Made by a program: the position numbers and the translations under genes
NCBI GenBank assembly: GCA_963848475.1
Contig: CAWKDW010000020.1
Span: 310,001 to 374,000, forward strand
Origin: Solirubrobacter sp963848475
Lineage (GTDB): Bacteria > Actinomycetota > Thermoleophilia > Solirubrobacterales > Solirubrobacteraceae
Direction: 5' to 3'
Length of the DNA stretch: 64,000 nt
Notes under the pieces: generated by a model
What the model was told of the DNA's origin: nothing
The model's database searches: none
What the model saw: only the letters and a program-made list of their open reading frames with translations
Shown: positions 34,734 to 43,484 of the stretch, piece after piece
How the letters are laid out: every line of letters begins with the position of its first letter
How positions within the stretch are numbered: position 1 is the first letter of the stretch

Positions 34734-37463
34734 ATGCTGCTCGGGCGGGAGCGCGAGCTCGGCGCGATCGAGCGTGCACTGGAGCTGGCGCGGGCCGGGA
34801 CCAGCGCGGTACTGGCACTCGTGGGGGAGCCCGGGATCGGCAAGACGGCACTGCTGGAGTTCGCCGCCGAGCAGACGGACGGCATGCAGCTGCTGCGCGC
34901 ACGCGGGATCGCGTCGGAGGCGCAGATCCCGTTCGCCTCGCTGCTCGAGTTGCTGCGCCCCGCACTCGGCCTGGTCGACCGCATCCCGGAACCGCAGGCG
35001 GAGGCACTGCAGAACGCGCTCGCGCTCCGGCGCGGCCCGGCGCAGCAGCGCTTCGCGGTCGGCGCGGCGACGCTCAGCCTGCTCGCCGCCCAGGCCGAAC
35101 AGCGGCCGCTGGCAGTGCTCGTGGACGACGCGCAGTGGCTCGACGAATCGAGCGCGCAGGCGCTCCTGTTCGCATTCCGCCGGCTCGTGGCGGACCCGAT
35201 CGCCGTGCTGATCGCGGTGCGCGAGGGCGAGCCTTCGCTGCTCGACGGCGCCGACCTCCCGACGCTCCGGATCGGCGGCCTCACCAGCGGCGACGCGGCT
35301 TCGCTGGTCCCGGGCGTGCCGGCGTCGCTCGCCGGACGCCTGCACCGCGCGACGGCCGGGAACCCGCTCGCACTGCTCGAGCTCGCGGCAGACCCGTCGG
35401 ACCCAGCGCTCGCGCTCGCGCCGGAGGACGCGCCGATCCTCGTCTCGGCCCGGATCGCGCGGGCGTTCGTCCAGCGGCTGCATGCGCTCGGCGAACCCGC
35501 ACGCCGGGCGCTCGTCCTCGCGGCGACCAGCGATCGCGGCGAGCTGCCGATGCTCGAGCGCGCCGCCGCGCGCCTCGGCGTCGATCTCGCCGCGCTCGCC
35601 GAGGCGGAGCGAGCCGGCCTGGTGACGCTGCGCGGCGGCCTGGTCGAGTTCCGTCACCCGCTCGCCCGCTCGGGGATCTACGCCGACGCGCCGGCCGAGC
35701 AGCGGCGCGCCGCCCACCGGGCGCTGGCCGAGAGCCTGCCCGACCTCGACGTCGACCGTCGCGCCTGGCACCTCGCCTCAGCCGCGGTCGGTGCCGACGC
35801 TGCCGCCTCGGACGCGCTCGAACAGGCGGGCGTCCGCAGCCGCCAACGCAGCGCGTACGCCACCGCCGCGGCCGCGTTCGAGCGCGCCGGGCGGCTGAGC
35901 GATGAAGGCGAGCGCCGCGCACGCCTGCTGTGCGAGGCAGCGGGCGCGGCGTGGCTCGCCGGCTATGCCGAGCGGGCGCTCGCGCTCGCCGACGAGGCCC
36001 GCCTGTCCACCGCGGATCCCGCGCTGCGGGTCGCGATCGATCAGCTCGCCGGACACATCGCGACGCGCCGCGGACCGGTCATGCACGGCTTCGCGATCCT
36101 GGTCGCCGCCGCCGAGCACGCTCCGCCCGAGCGGGCGGCCGAGATGCTCGCGGAGGCGGCCGGTGCGTGCCTGTACGCGGGCAACGCGCGCGAGATGGTC
36201 GCGGTCGCCGAGCGAGCGCGCGCCCAGCTGCCCGACGACGCGTCACCGCGTGCTCGCTTCCTCACCTGGAGCGCGTTCGGGATGGCGCAGATCCTCGGCG
36301 GCGATGCCGCGGCCGGTGCAGAGGCGATCCACGCTGCCGTGGCGCTCGCCGAGCGCTCGGACGAGCTTCGCGAGGACATCGACCTGCTGCCTTGGCTGGC
36401 GAGCGCGCCGAACTTCTTGCGCGAGGCCGGCCCAGAGCGCGCGCTGTTCGCGGCCGCGCTCGCCACCGCGCGGGATCGGGCGGCGGTCGGGGCGCTGCCG
36501 TTCGTGCTGAACCTGATCGCGCTCGACCAGGCGACCGCGGACGCCTGGGCGGTGGCCGAGTCCACCTACGCCGAGGCGATCGAGCTCGCGCACGAGAGCG
36601 GGCAGCGGGTCGACCTCGTCTTCAGCCTCGGCGGGCTCTCGGGGCTGCACGCCCGCCGCGGCCGCGAGCAGCAGTGCCGCGCCTGCGTGGCGGAGACGCT
36701 GGCGCTCTGCGGCGTGCTCGGCACCCGGATCCAGGAGATCTGGGCAACGGCCGCGCTGGGCGAGCTGGAGCTCGGCCTCGGCGACGCCACCCAGGCGGTC
36801 GAGCGCTTCGAGCGCCAGCAGGAGCTCGTGGAGGAGCTGCTGATCACCGACGTCGACGTCTCGCCCGCACCCGGGCTGGTCGAGAGCTACCTGCGGCTCG
36901 GCCGCGACGCGGACGCGCAGCGCGTCGCCGCGGGCTTCGTGTCGGCGGCGGAGACCAAGGGCCAACCGTGGTCGCTCGCCCGCGCCTGGCGCTGCCGCGG
37001 GCTGCTGGCCGCTGACGAGGAGCTCGTGAGTTGCTTCGAGGCCGCGCTCGCCCAGCACGAGCAGACGCCCGACCGCTTCGAGACCGCACGAACGCGGCTG
37101 GCCTATGGCGAGCGGCTCCGGCGCACGCGCCGGCGCGTGCTCGCCCGCGAGCAGCTCCGCGACGCGCTGGACACCTTCGAGCGCCTTGGCGCGCGCCTGT
37201 GGGCGGAACGCGCACGGACGGAGCTCGCCGCCACCGGGACGACGCTGCGGCGGCGCGACACGACCGCGCCGGAGGCGCTCACGCCCCAGGAGCTGCAGAT
37301 CGCGCTCCTGCTCACCGGCGGCAAGACGACGCGCGAGGCCGCCGCCGCGCTCTTCCTCAGCCCCAAGACCGTCGAGTACCACCTGCGCCACGTCTACGAG
37401 AAGCTCGGCCTGCACTCCCGCGAGGAGCTCGCCCGGGCGCTCGCCGATCAGGCGCCGACGTAG
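34734..37463 (+). CDS. Large ATP-binding LuxR-family regulator (LAL/MalT-like)
   Basis: 909 residues. The start MLLGRERELGAIERAL is typical. Walker A is GEPGIGKTALLEF (residue about 31-43), Walker B LAVLVDDAQWLDES (about 127). A long helical repeat region (about 330-830) precedes the LuxR helix-turn-helix: LTPQELQIALLLTGGKTTRE and LFLSPKTVEYHLRHVYEKLG. It is a cytoplasmic ATP-dependent activator of the same class as the gene at 6058, but only distantly similar in sequence. It is divergent from the methyltransferase and hydrolase-glycosyltransferase genes, which it may switch on. Its end overlaps the convergent racemase gene by 16 bases. Confidence 0.92.
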   Translation: MLLGRERELGAIERALELARAGTSAVLALVGEPGIGKTALLEFAAEQTDGMQLLRARGIASEAQIPFASLLELLRPALGLVDRIPEPQAEALQNALALRRGPAQQRFAVGAATLSLLAAQAEQRPLAVLVDDAQWLDESSAQALLFAFRRLVADPIAVLIAVREGEPSLLDGADLPTLRIGGLTSGDAASLVPGVPASLAGRLHRATAGNPLALLELAADPSDPALALAPEDAPILVSARIARAFVQRLHALGEPARRALVLAATSDRGELPMLERAAARLGVDLAALAEAERAGLVTLRGGLVEFRHPLARSGIYADAPAEQRRAAHRALAESLPDLDVDRRAWHLASAAVGADAAASDALEQAGVRSRQRSAYATAAAAFERAGRLSDEGERRARLLCEAAGAAWLAGYAERALALADEARLSTADPALRVAIDQLAGHIATRRGPVMHGFAILVAAAEHAPPERAAEMLAEAAGACLYAGNAREMVAVAERARAQLPDDASPRARFLTWSAFGMAQILGGDAAAGAEAIHAAVALAERSDELREDIDLLPWLASAPNFLREAGPERALFAAALATARDRAAVGALPFVLNLIALDQATADAWAVAESTYAEAIELAHESGQRVDLVFSLGGLSGLHARRGREQQCRACVAETLALCGVLGTRIQEIWATAALGELELGLGDATQAVERFERQQELVEELLITDVDVSPAPGLVESYLRLGRDADAQRVAAGFVSAAETKGQPWSLARAWRCRGLLAADEELVSCFEAALAQHEQTPDRFETARTRLAYGERLRRTRRRVLAREQLRDALDTFERLGARLWAERARTELAATGTTLRRRDTTAPEALTPQELQIALLLTGGKTTREAAAALFLSPKTVEYHLRHVYEKLGLHSREELARALADQAPT

Positions 37464-38701
37464 GCGATCGTCTGCGGGCCTTCGGGGAGCACGCAGACGC
37501 GGGCGCTGGAGCCCTCGGCGGCGACGGTCGCGCCGATGTCGCGCGTCTGCTCCAGGTGCACGGAGCGCAGCTCGTCGTCGGACAGGTGCTCGGTGTGCAT
37601 CACGATCCGCGCGTGGTCCTGGATGTTGGCCTGGATCTGGACCTGCCACTGATCGGGCGTGACGTGGTCGGACTGCGCGATCGTGCGCAGGAACTCGCGC
37701 GGTGACGCGCTGGACTCCAGCAGCTGCCGGTAGGAGCCGTGACCGGGGAAGCCGTCGCGGCACTCGGCCGCGCAGACGATCAGCCCGCCGGGCTTGACCA
37801 CCTTGGCCGCGGCCGACATGCCCTTCACGGCCTGGTAGAGGTTCTGGTCGAGCGGATAGCCGGAGTTGCTGGTGACGACGACGTCGAACGGCTCGGGCAC
37901 CGACACCATCGCAAGGTCCCGAGCGGCCGCGCAGGCGGCGGCGTGCATCGGGCCGAGCTCGCCCGCGAAGGCCTCGATCACGCGCTGCTCGCGGTTGAGG
38001 ATCACGTCGAAGGCGAAGTGCGGCGGCGCGGCGGCAGCGGCGGCGCGGATGTCGTCGTGGACGGGGTTGCCCTCGACCACGCCCCAGGTCGCCTGCGGGT
38101 CGCCGATGCGCTCCGCGTTGTGCAGGACCAGGACCGTGTCCAGGCCCGCCAGGCCGGGCGTCACGAGCTTCGGGCCGCCGCTGAAGCCGGCGAAGAAGTG
38201 CGGCTCGACGAAGCCGGTGGTGATGCGGATGTCGGCCTCGACCCAGAGCCGGTTGATCCACACCGGCACGCCGCGGCCGTGCTCGCCGAGATAGACGAGC
38301 GAGTCGCGGTCGCGCGCGTCGTGGTTGACGACGCGGATGCGCGACACGATCTCGTCGCCGAGCATCGCGCGGATCTCCTCGTCGGTGTTGCCGCGATGGG
38401 TGCCGGTCGCGACGAGGATCACGACGTCCTCGTCAGGGACGCCCAGCTCGTCGAGCACCGCCGGGATCATCCGGTCGCGCGGCTGGGCGCGGGTTCCGTC
38501 GCACATCGAGATCGCGACCGTCTGCCCGGGCCGGGCGAGCTCGCTCAGCGGCGGGCCGGCCACCGGGTTGCGCAGCGCGTCACGGAGCACCGCCGCTTCG
38601 TCGGCCGCGCCCGCGTGGTAGGCGGGCTCCACCACCGTCGTCCGCTCGTGCGGGAACTCGACCTCGAGCCCGCCGACGCCATAGGCCAGTCGTACCTTCA
38701 C
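37448..38701 (-). CDS. larA: Lactate racemase-family protein (LarA, nickel-pincer type)
   Basis: 417 residues from GTG 38701. Residues His102 (ATGTHRG), His168 and Lys178 (EPHFFAGFSGGPK) and His194 (VLVLHNA) match, with a constant offset of 6, the His108, His174, Lys184 and His200 that bind and hold the nickel-pincer cofactor in Lactobacillus plantarum LarA. So the active site is complete and the protein should bind that cofactor. The substrate may be lactate or another 2-hydroxyacid; LarA homologues vary. The cofactor-building genes larB, larC and larE are not in this window. A TACAGT -10 element lies two bases upstream of the expected transcript start. Confidence 0.9.
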   Translation of the reverse strand: MKVRLAYGVGGLEVEFPHERTTVVEPAYHAGAADEAAVLRDALRNPVAGPPLSELARPGQTVAISMCDGTRAQPRDRMIPAVLDELGVPDEDVVILVATGTHRGNTDEEIRAMLGDEIVSRIRVVNHDARDRDSLVYLGEHGRGVPVWINRLWVEADIRITTGFVEPHFFAGFSGGPKLVTPGLAGLDTVLVLHNAERIGDPQATWGVVEGNPVHDDIRAAAAAAPPHFAFDVILNREQRVIEAFAGELGPMHAAACAAARDLAMVSVPEPFDVVVTSNSGYPLDQNLYQAVKGMSAAAKVVKPGGLIVCAAECRDGFPGHGSYRQLLESSASPREFLRTIAQSDHVTPDQWQVQIQANIQDHARIVMHTEHLSDDELRSVHLEQTRDIGATVAAEGSSARVCVLPEGPQTIAYVGA

Positions 38702-38709
38702 GATCGGTC

Positions 38710-38715
38710 ACTGTA
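38710..38715 (-). promoter_or_regulatory. -10 hexamer TACAGT, near-leaderless start of larA
   Basis: On the minus strand TACAGT (38715 to 38710) predicts a start at 38703, two bases before the GTG. It lies in the 21-base gap with the divergent cupin gene, so the two genes must share very compact promoters. Confidence 0.45.
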
Positions 38716-38722
38716 TTGCCCC

Positions 38723-39140
38723 ATGAGCGACTACTCGATCGTCAACGCCGACGAGGCCGAAGACCACTACGCTTCAACGACCGTCCCGGGCGAGTTCCGG
38801 CGCCTGACGCCGCTGCTGGACTCCGAGCAGGTCGCGCTGACGCTGATCCGCGTCCCGCCGCACTCGGACTTCGAGCAGGGCACCGGCCACTTCCATGACG
38901 AGATCGAGGAGCTCTACGTCGTCACGCGCGGGACGCTGACGATGCGTCTCGGCGACGACATCCACAAGATCGGCGCCGGCACGGCGGTGCGGGTCGCGCC
39001 GAAGACGCCGCGCTCGCACCGCAACGAGGGCGACGAGCCGGTCGAGCTGTGGGCGATCTCGAAGGTGCTCGGCCGCGAGGACGCGACCAAGATCGACGAC
39101 TTCTGGGAGGCGTCGCCCGGACGCCGCGCAGACGCGCTAG
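38723..39140 (+). CDS. Cupin-domain protein (probable frame break at the end)
   Basis: From ATG 38723: MSDYSIVNADEAEDHYASTT, VALTLIRVPPHSDFEQGTGH, the metal-binding cupin motif GHFHDEIEELYVVTRG, and a second motif ending VRVAPKTPRSHRNEG. It is a single-domain cupin with His, His, Glu and His ligands. The frame as given runs on to 39862 through the opposite TetR gene. Removing one G near 39119 gives the end EASPDAAQTR and a TAG at 39138-39140. This would overlap the TetR stop in the same CTAG manner seen at 25552, so I place the end there. Function is probably binding of a metal and small ligand; no reaction is assigned. Confidence 0.72.
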
Positions 39141-39796
39141 CGACGCGCGGCGGGGTGGCGCATGACGGCGTCGAGCGCTTGCTGGCCGAGCGGCGGCTGC
39201 GACAGCGGCGACGCGGCGTACGGGCGCAGACCGTCGAGCACGAGGCCCAGATAGCGGCGCCAGATCTCGGGCTCGACGTCGCGCGTGCGATCCATCACCG
39301 CTCCGAGCATCACGTGGAGCATCGGCGCGTCATAGGGATCGGCGTCGGCGCGTACGACGCCCGCGGCCTTCGCCCGATCGAAGAGCTCGGTGACCAGGAC
39401 ACGCAGCCGGTCACGCGCGTCGACGACGCAGCCGCCGCCGTGCGTGTGGGACCCGAGGAGCTCCTTGAGGCCGCGGTCGCGCGCCTGCAGCTCACAGCCG
39501 CGCTCGAAGAACAGCACGAGCCCGTCCCAGGGATCGGGATTCGCGAGCGCCAGCTCGGCGATCGCGCACATCGACTCGAGCCGCTGATCGAACAGCGCGT
39601 CGATCAGCACCTCCTTGTCGGGGAAGCGCCGGTAGACGGTGCCGACGCCCACGCCGGCATGACGAGCGATGTCGTCCAGCGTCACGCTCAGCCCGCGCTC
39701 GGTGAACAGCTCTCCCGCGGCGGCCAGGATGCGCTGGCGATTGCGCTCAGCGTCCTTGCGCAGGGGGCGGTCGGCGAGGTCTCCAGCGGAGGACAT
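39137..39796 (-). CDS. TetR-family transcriptional regulator
   Basis: 219 residues. The N-terminal helix-turn-helix reads RQRILAAAGELFTERGLSVT, LDDIARHAGVGVGTVYRRFP, followed by DKEVLIDALFDQRLE. The C-terminal helical domain would bind the inducer. It is divergent from the MFS efflux gene, the standard arrangement for a drug-responsive repressor of its transporter. A TATTGT -10 hexamer predicts a transcript start one base before the ATG. The intact frame contrasts with the two breaks in the transporter. Confidence 0.92.
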   Translation of the reverse strand: MSSAGDLADRPLRKDAERNRQRILAAAGELFTERGLSVTLDDIARHAGVGVGTVYRRFPDKEVLIDALFDQRLESMCAIAELALANPDPWDGLVLFFERGCELQARDRGLKELLGSHTHGGGCVVDARDRLRVLVTELFDRAKAAGVVRADADPYDAPMLHVMLGAVMDRTRDVEPEIWRRYLGLVLDGLRPYAASPLSQPPLGQQALDAVMRHPAARR

Positions 39797-39803
39797 GGGT
39801 CAC

Positions 39804-39833
39804 ACAATAGCCGAAAGCGGAGATGTTGTCTCC
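39804..39833. promoter_or_regulatory. TetR promoter with candidate operator palindrome
   Basis: TATTGT on the minus strand (39809 to 39804) predicts a start at 39797 for the TetR gene (ATG 39796). GGAGA-tgttg-TCTCC (39819-39833) is a 5-bp inverted repeat placed over the -35 region, suitable for a TetR dimer that represses both genes. Confidence 0.45.
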
Positions 39834-39896
39834 AGTTCGTGCTACTTTGGTCGAGAACTTGAGATAGCACCTCCACTTCTTCACCGAAAGCCCCGT

Positions 39897-41365
39897 ATGA
39901 CTCACGAGAATCCACATCACGAACGGCGCTGGGCCATCCTGGCGCTGCTCGGCATCGCGCAACTGATGGTCGTGCTCGACGCGACGATCGTGAACATCGC
40001 GCTGCCTTCGGCCCAGGAAGCGCTGGGCTTCTCCAACGACAACCGCCAGTGGGTCGTCACGGCCTACGCCCTCGCCTTCGGCAGCCTGCTGCTGCTCGGC
40101 GGCCGCATCGGCGACCTCTTCGGCCGCAAGCGCGTCTTCATCGCCGGGCTGCTCGGCTTCGCCGTCGCTTCAGCGCTCGGTGGTGCCGCCCAGAGCTTCG
40201 GCGTGCTCGTCGCCTCCCGCGCCCTCCAGGGCGTCTTCGGTGCACTGCTCGCGCCCGCCGCACTGTCGCTGCTGACCACCACCTTCACCGCCCCGCATGA
40301 GCGCGCCAAGGCGTTCGGCATCTTCGGCGCGATCGCCGGCGGCGGCTCCGCCATCGGCCTGCTGCTCGGCGGCATCCTCACCGAGTACCTCTCCTGGCGC
40401 TGGTGCCTCTACGTGAACCTGCTGTTCGCCGATCCCGGCCGCCATCGTCGCCTTCAGGCTGCTCGTCAACCAGGTCCCGGCCATCCGCCCGCGCCTGGAC
40501 TTCCCCGGCGCCATCACCGCCACGACCGGCCTCTTCGCGCTCGTCTACGGCTTCTCGCACGCCGAGACCACGAGCTGGACCAACACCCTGACGATCGTCT
40601 CGCTCGTCGCTTCGGCCATCCTGCTGATCGCCTTCGTCGCCATCCAGCGCGTCTCCAGCCACCCGCTGCTGCCGCTGCGGATCGTGCTCGACCGCATGCG
40701 CGGCGGCGCCTACCTGGCCATGGGCATCGCCGGCGCGGGCATGTTCGGCGTCTTCCTGTTCCTGACCTTCTACCTGCAGACCACGCTCGGCTTCTCGCCG
40801 ATCCAGTCCGGCCTCGCCTTCCTGCCGATGTCGGCGGCGATCATCCTCACCGCCACGACGGCGACCACCCGCCTCGTGCCGCGCATCGGCCCGAAGCCGC
40901 TGGTCCTGAGCCGGCATGACGCTCGCCGCCGTGGCGATGGCGTTCTTCGCCCAGCTCGAGGTCGACTCGACCTACGCGCTGCACATCCTCCCGGGCCTGC
41001 TGCTCCTCGGCGTCGGCCTCGGCCTGGTCTTCGCGCCGACCTTCAGCACCGCCACGATGGGCGTCTCACCGGCGGACGCCGGCGTCGCCTCGGCGATGGT
41101 CAACACCAGCCAGCAGGTCGGTGGCTCGGTCGGCACCGCACTGCTCAGCACGCTCGCCGGCAGTGCCGCGGCCAGCTTCCTCGCCGACAACGCAGGCAGC
41201 CCCGACGCCGTCGCGGCCGCCGCGGTCCACGGCTACACCACGGCGTTCTGGTTCTCGTCCGCGATCTTCGCCATCGGCGTCGTCGTGTCCGCGATCGTGC
41301 TGCGCTCCGGCGCGATGCAGACCGCCCCGGCGCCCGCGGGCGCCGAGCCGGTCATGGCTCACTAG
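39897..41365 (+). CDS. MFS multidrug efflux transporter, DHA2/14-helix type (two frame breaks)
   Basis: Starts at ATG 39897 (MTHENPHHERRWAILALLGI). The DHA2 signs are LDATIVNIALPSAQEALGFS, LLLLGGRIGDLFGRKRVF (motif A) and LQGVFGALLAPAALSLLTTT (motif C-like region). Extra bases near 40430 and 40910 break the frame; the pieces join through FRLLVNQVPAIRPRLDFPGA and FLFLTFYLQTTLGFSPIQSG to MTLAAVAMAFFAQLEVDSTY and the C-terminal MVNTSQQVGGSVGTALLSTL. About 489 residues and roughly 14 membrane helices. It should export drugs or other hydrophobic compounds with protons. It is controlled most likely by the divergent TetR. Confidence 0.85.
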
Positions 41366-41376
41366 GACCGCCGCCG

Positions 41377-43015
41377 CTAACGACGCTTCTTGGGATTCGG
41401 AGGCGCGGTCCGGTCACGCCGGATCGTCGCCTTCTTTCCCTTGATGGTCGTCGCCCGCAGGGCGGCGATCACCTCTTGGGCGCTGTCGTCCGGGACCTCG
41501 ACGATCGAGAAGCGGTCCGAGATCTCGATCGCGCCGATCGAGCGGCCGTCGACGCTGGACTCGCCGGCGATCGCGCCCACCAGGTCGCGCGGGCCGACGC
41601 CGCTCACGCGCCCGGCGCCGATGAACAGGCGCGTCATGTTGCGCCGCGAGGCCTTGGCGTTGGCCGTCTTGGGACGGCGCTCGGCCACCTCGGGGATCTC
41701 CTTCTCGTCCTCGTCGAGCTGACCGGAGGCCTCGTGCGCGAGCTTGACCGCGGCGAGTGCGATCTCGACGACGTCGTACTCGCCCGCGAGCGTGTCCAGC
41801 ACGACGCGGAACTCGTCCAGGCCACCGCCGGCGAGGGTCTGCTCGAGCGCGGAGCGGGTGAGCTCCAGCCGGCGGGCGCGCAGGTCGGCCACGGTCGGCA
41901 GCTTCTCGATCGTGATCCGCTGGCCCGTGGCTCGCTCGATCGTCTTGAGCATGCGGTGCTCGCGCGGCTCGGCGAGCGTGATCGCGACGCCCTCGCGGCC
42001 CGCGCGGCCGACGCGGCCGATCCGGTGCGTGTAGGAGTCCGGATCGGACGGGACGTCGTAGTTGACGACGTGCGTGAGCTGGTCGATGTCCAGGCCGCGG
42101 GCGGCGACGTCGGTGGCGACGATCAGGTCCGCGGTCTCGTTGCGCAGCCGGGCCATCACACGGTCACGCTGGTCCTGGGTCATGCCGCCGTGCAGCGCCT
42201 CGGCGCGGTAGCCGCGGCCGTTGAGCGTCTCGGCGAGCGAGTCGACCTCCGCGCGCGTGCGGCAGAAGACGAGCGCGGCGGCGGGGGCCTCGACGTCGAG
42301 CACGCGGCCGAGCGCGGCCGGCTTGTGCGAGCGCGCGACGATGTACGCGCTCTGGCGCACCAGCGGCGCGCCGTCCTCGGTGGCGGACTCGCGGGCGATC
42401 GAGATCCGCTCGGGATCGCGCAGGCGGCGACGCGCCATCTGCTCGATCTTCGGCGGCATCGTGGCCGAGAAGAGCACCGTCTGGTGCTCGTCGGGCGTCG
42501 CCTCGAAGATCTGCCTCGAGGTCCTCGGCGAAGCCCATGTCGAACATCTCGTCGGCCTCGTCGAGCACGACGACCTTCAGCTCCGAGAGATCCAGCGTGC
42601 CGCGCGCGATGTGATCGAGCGCACGGCCTGGGGTGGCGACGACGACGTCGACGCCGCGCTTGAGCATTCCGAGCTGGCGCGTGATCGCCTGGCCGCCGTA
42701 GATCGGCAGGACGCGGGCGCCGATGCCGCGGCCGTAGCGGTGCAGGGCCTCGGAGACCTGCACGGCGAGCTCGCGCGTCGGCACCAGCACGAGCGCGCTC
42801 GGGGCACCGGAGCGATGGGGCTGCAGTTGCTGGAGGATCGGCAGCGCGAAGGCCGCCGTCTTGCCGGTGCCCGTGGCCGCCTGACCGAGGAGGTCGCGGC
42901 CCGCCAGCAGCCGCGGAATCGCCTCGCTCTGGATCGGGGTCGGCTCCTCATAGCCCAGAGCGGTGAGCGCTTCGAGCAGCTCAGGCCGCAGTTCCAGGTC
43001 GGAGAAGGTCGTCAT
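41377..43015 (-). CDS. deaD: DEAD-box RNA helicase with DbpA-like RNA-binding tail (one frame break)
   Basis: Starts at ATG 43015 (MTTFSDLELRPELLEALTAL). Helicase motifs in order: Q-motif GYEEPTPIQSEAIP, motif I AATGTGKT, Ia PTRELAVQV, Ib TPGRALDH, II VLDEADEM, then (after an extra base near 42512) III SATMP, IV VFCRTRAEVDSL, V ATDVAARGLDI, VI HRIGRVGRAG. The C-terminus holds a DbpA-type RNA-binding fold (MTRLFIGAGRVSGVGPRDLV) and a basic tail ending NPKKRR. About 545 residues. It unwinds RNA in ribosome assembly or mRNA turnover, often in the cold. It ends 11 bases after the convergent MFS gene. Confidence 0.92.
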
Positions 43016-43110
43016 GTTGTCCCTAGTAATAGACGCCTGGCACCCGCACCCCATCCGGGCGGGTTCCCCGATGGGCGCCGCGGACGCGCGTCGGTACCGT
43101 CCAACGGACC

Positions 43111-43206
43111 ATGACCAAGCTTCTGAATCGCGTCAAGCGCAACCGCAAGAACAACAATCGCCGGCCGCCGTCGGGCGGGGCGTTCATGCTCCGGGTGGCG
43201 TACTAA
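43111..43206 (+). CDS. Tiny basic protein of 31 residues
   Basis: MTKLLNRVKRNRKNN is followed by NRRPPSGGAFMLRVAY. It is highly basic at its N-terminal half. TACCGT at 43095-43100 fits TAnnnT and predicts a start four bases before the ATG, so it could be a leaderless gene. Its stop overlaps that of the opposite 62-residue gene (CTAA at 43203-43206), a stop arrangement also used by clear gene pairs in this window. No family is recognised; it could bind nucleic acid or be spurious. Confidence 0.4.
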   Translation: MTKLLNRVKRNRKNNNRRPPSGGAFMLRVAY

Positions 43207-43391
43207 ACGCGCTTCGTCGCCGCGCCCGTACGACCCGGGCACGCGATCAGCGACGCGGCGACGAGATCCCGCTGCGACAGTGCGCTGCGAGTCTCGGCGA
43301 CGGACGGTGAGCCCAGCGGCGCCTGCGGCGCAACTTCGCGAACCTGGGGCACGGAGTACTGATGATGTGAGGTGACCAACCTGACGTCCAT
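43203..43391 (-). CDS. Unknown 62-residue protein with a strong promoter
   Basis: MDVRLVTSHHQYSVPQVREV, then APQAPLGSPSVAETRSALSQ, RDLVAASLIACPGRTGAATK and RV. No signal peptide, membrane helix or known motif is seen. Support comes from a good promoter 3 bases ahead (TTGACG, 17 bases, TAGGTT), codon third positions that are mostly G or C, and an inverted repeat over the promoter and start codon. The function is unknown; it may be a small regulator. A chance reading frame remains possible. Confidence 0.5.
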   Translation of the reverse strand: MDVRLVTSHHQYSVPQVREVAPQAPLGSPSVAETRSALSQRDLVAASLIACPGRTGAATKRV

Positions 43392-43429
43392 GTTGGTCCG
43401 AACCTAGAGGACTTGGAACTGGACGTCAA
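43382..43429 (-). promoter_or_regulatory. Promoter with 9-bp inverted repeat for the 62-residue gene
   Basis: Minus strand: -35 TTGACG (43429-43424), 17-base spacer, -10 TAGGTT (43406-43401), predicted start 43394, ATG 43391. TGACGTCCA (43382-43390) and TGGACGTCA (43420-43428) are perfect inverted copies, one over the -35 and one over the start codon. They could be paired repressor sites or, if longer transcripts exist, a hairpin hiding the start. Confidence 0.55.
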
Positions 43430-43453
43430 GCGAAAGTGGCCGAGCTTCGGTTA

Positions 43454-43474
43454 GACATTCGTCCAAAGAATGTC
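43454..43474 (-). terminator. Hairpin 11 bases after the MFS/winged-helix gene
   Basis: GACATTC and GAATGTC form a perfect 7-bp stem with a 7-base loop, on the downstream side of the MFS gene that ends at 43485. It is AT-richer than its surroundings and may instead be an operator for the 62-residue gene. Confidence 0.4.
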
Positions 43475-43484
43475 AGCGCAGCAG

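Noticed and set aside
38723..39862. The cupin gene running through the whole TetR gene on the other strand
   Set aside because: After EASP the translation loses protein character, and one base removed gives a normal end with a stop overlapping the TetR stop.
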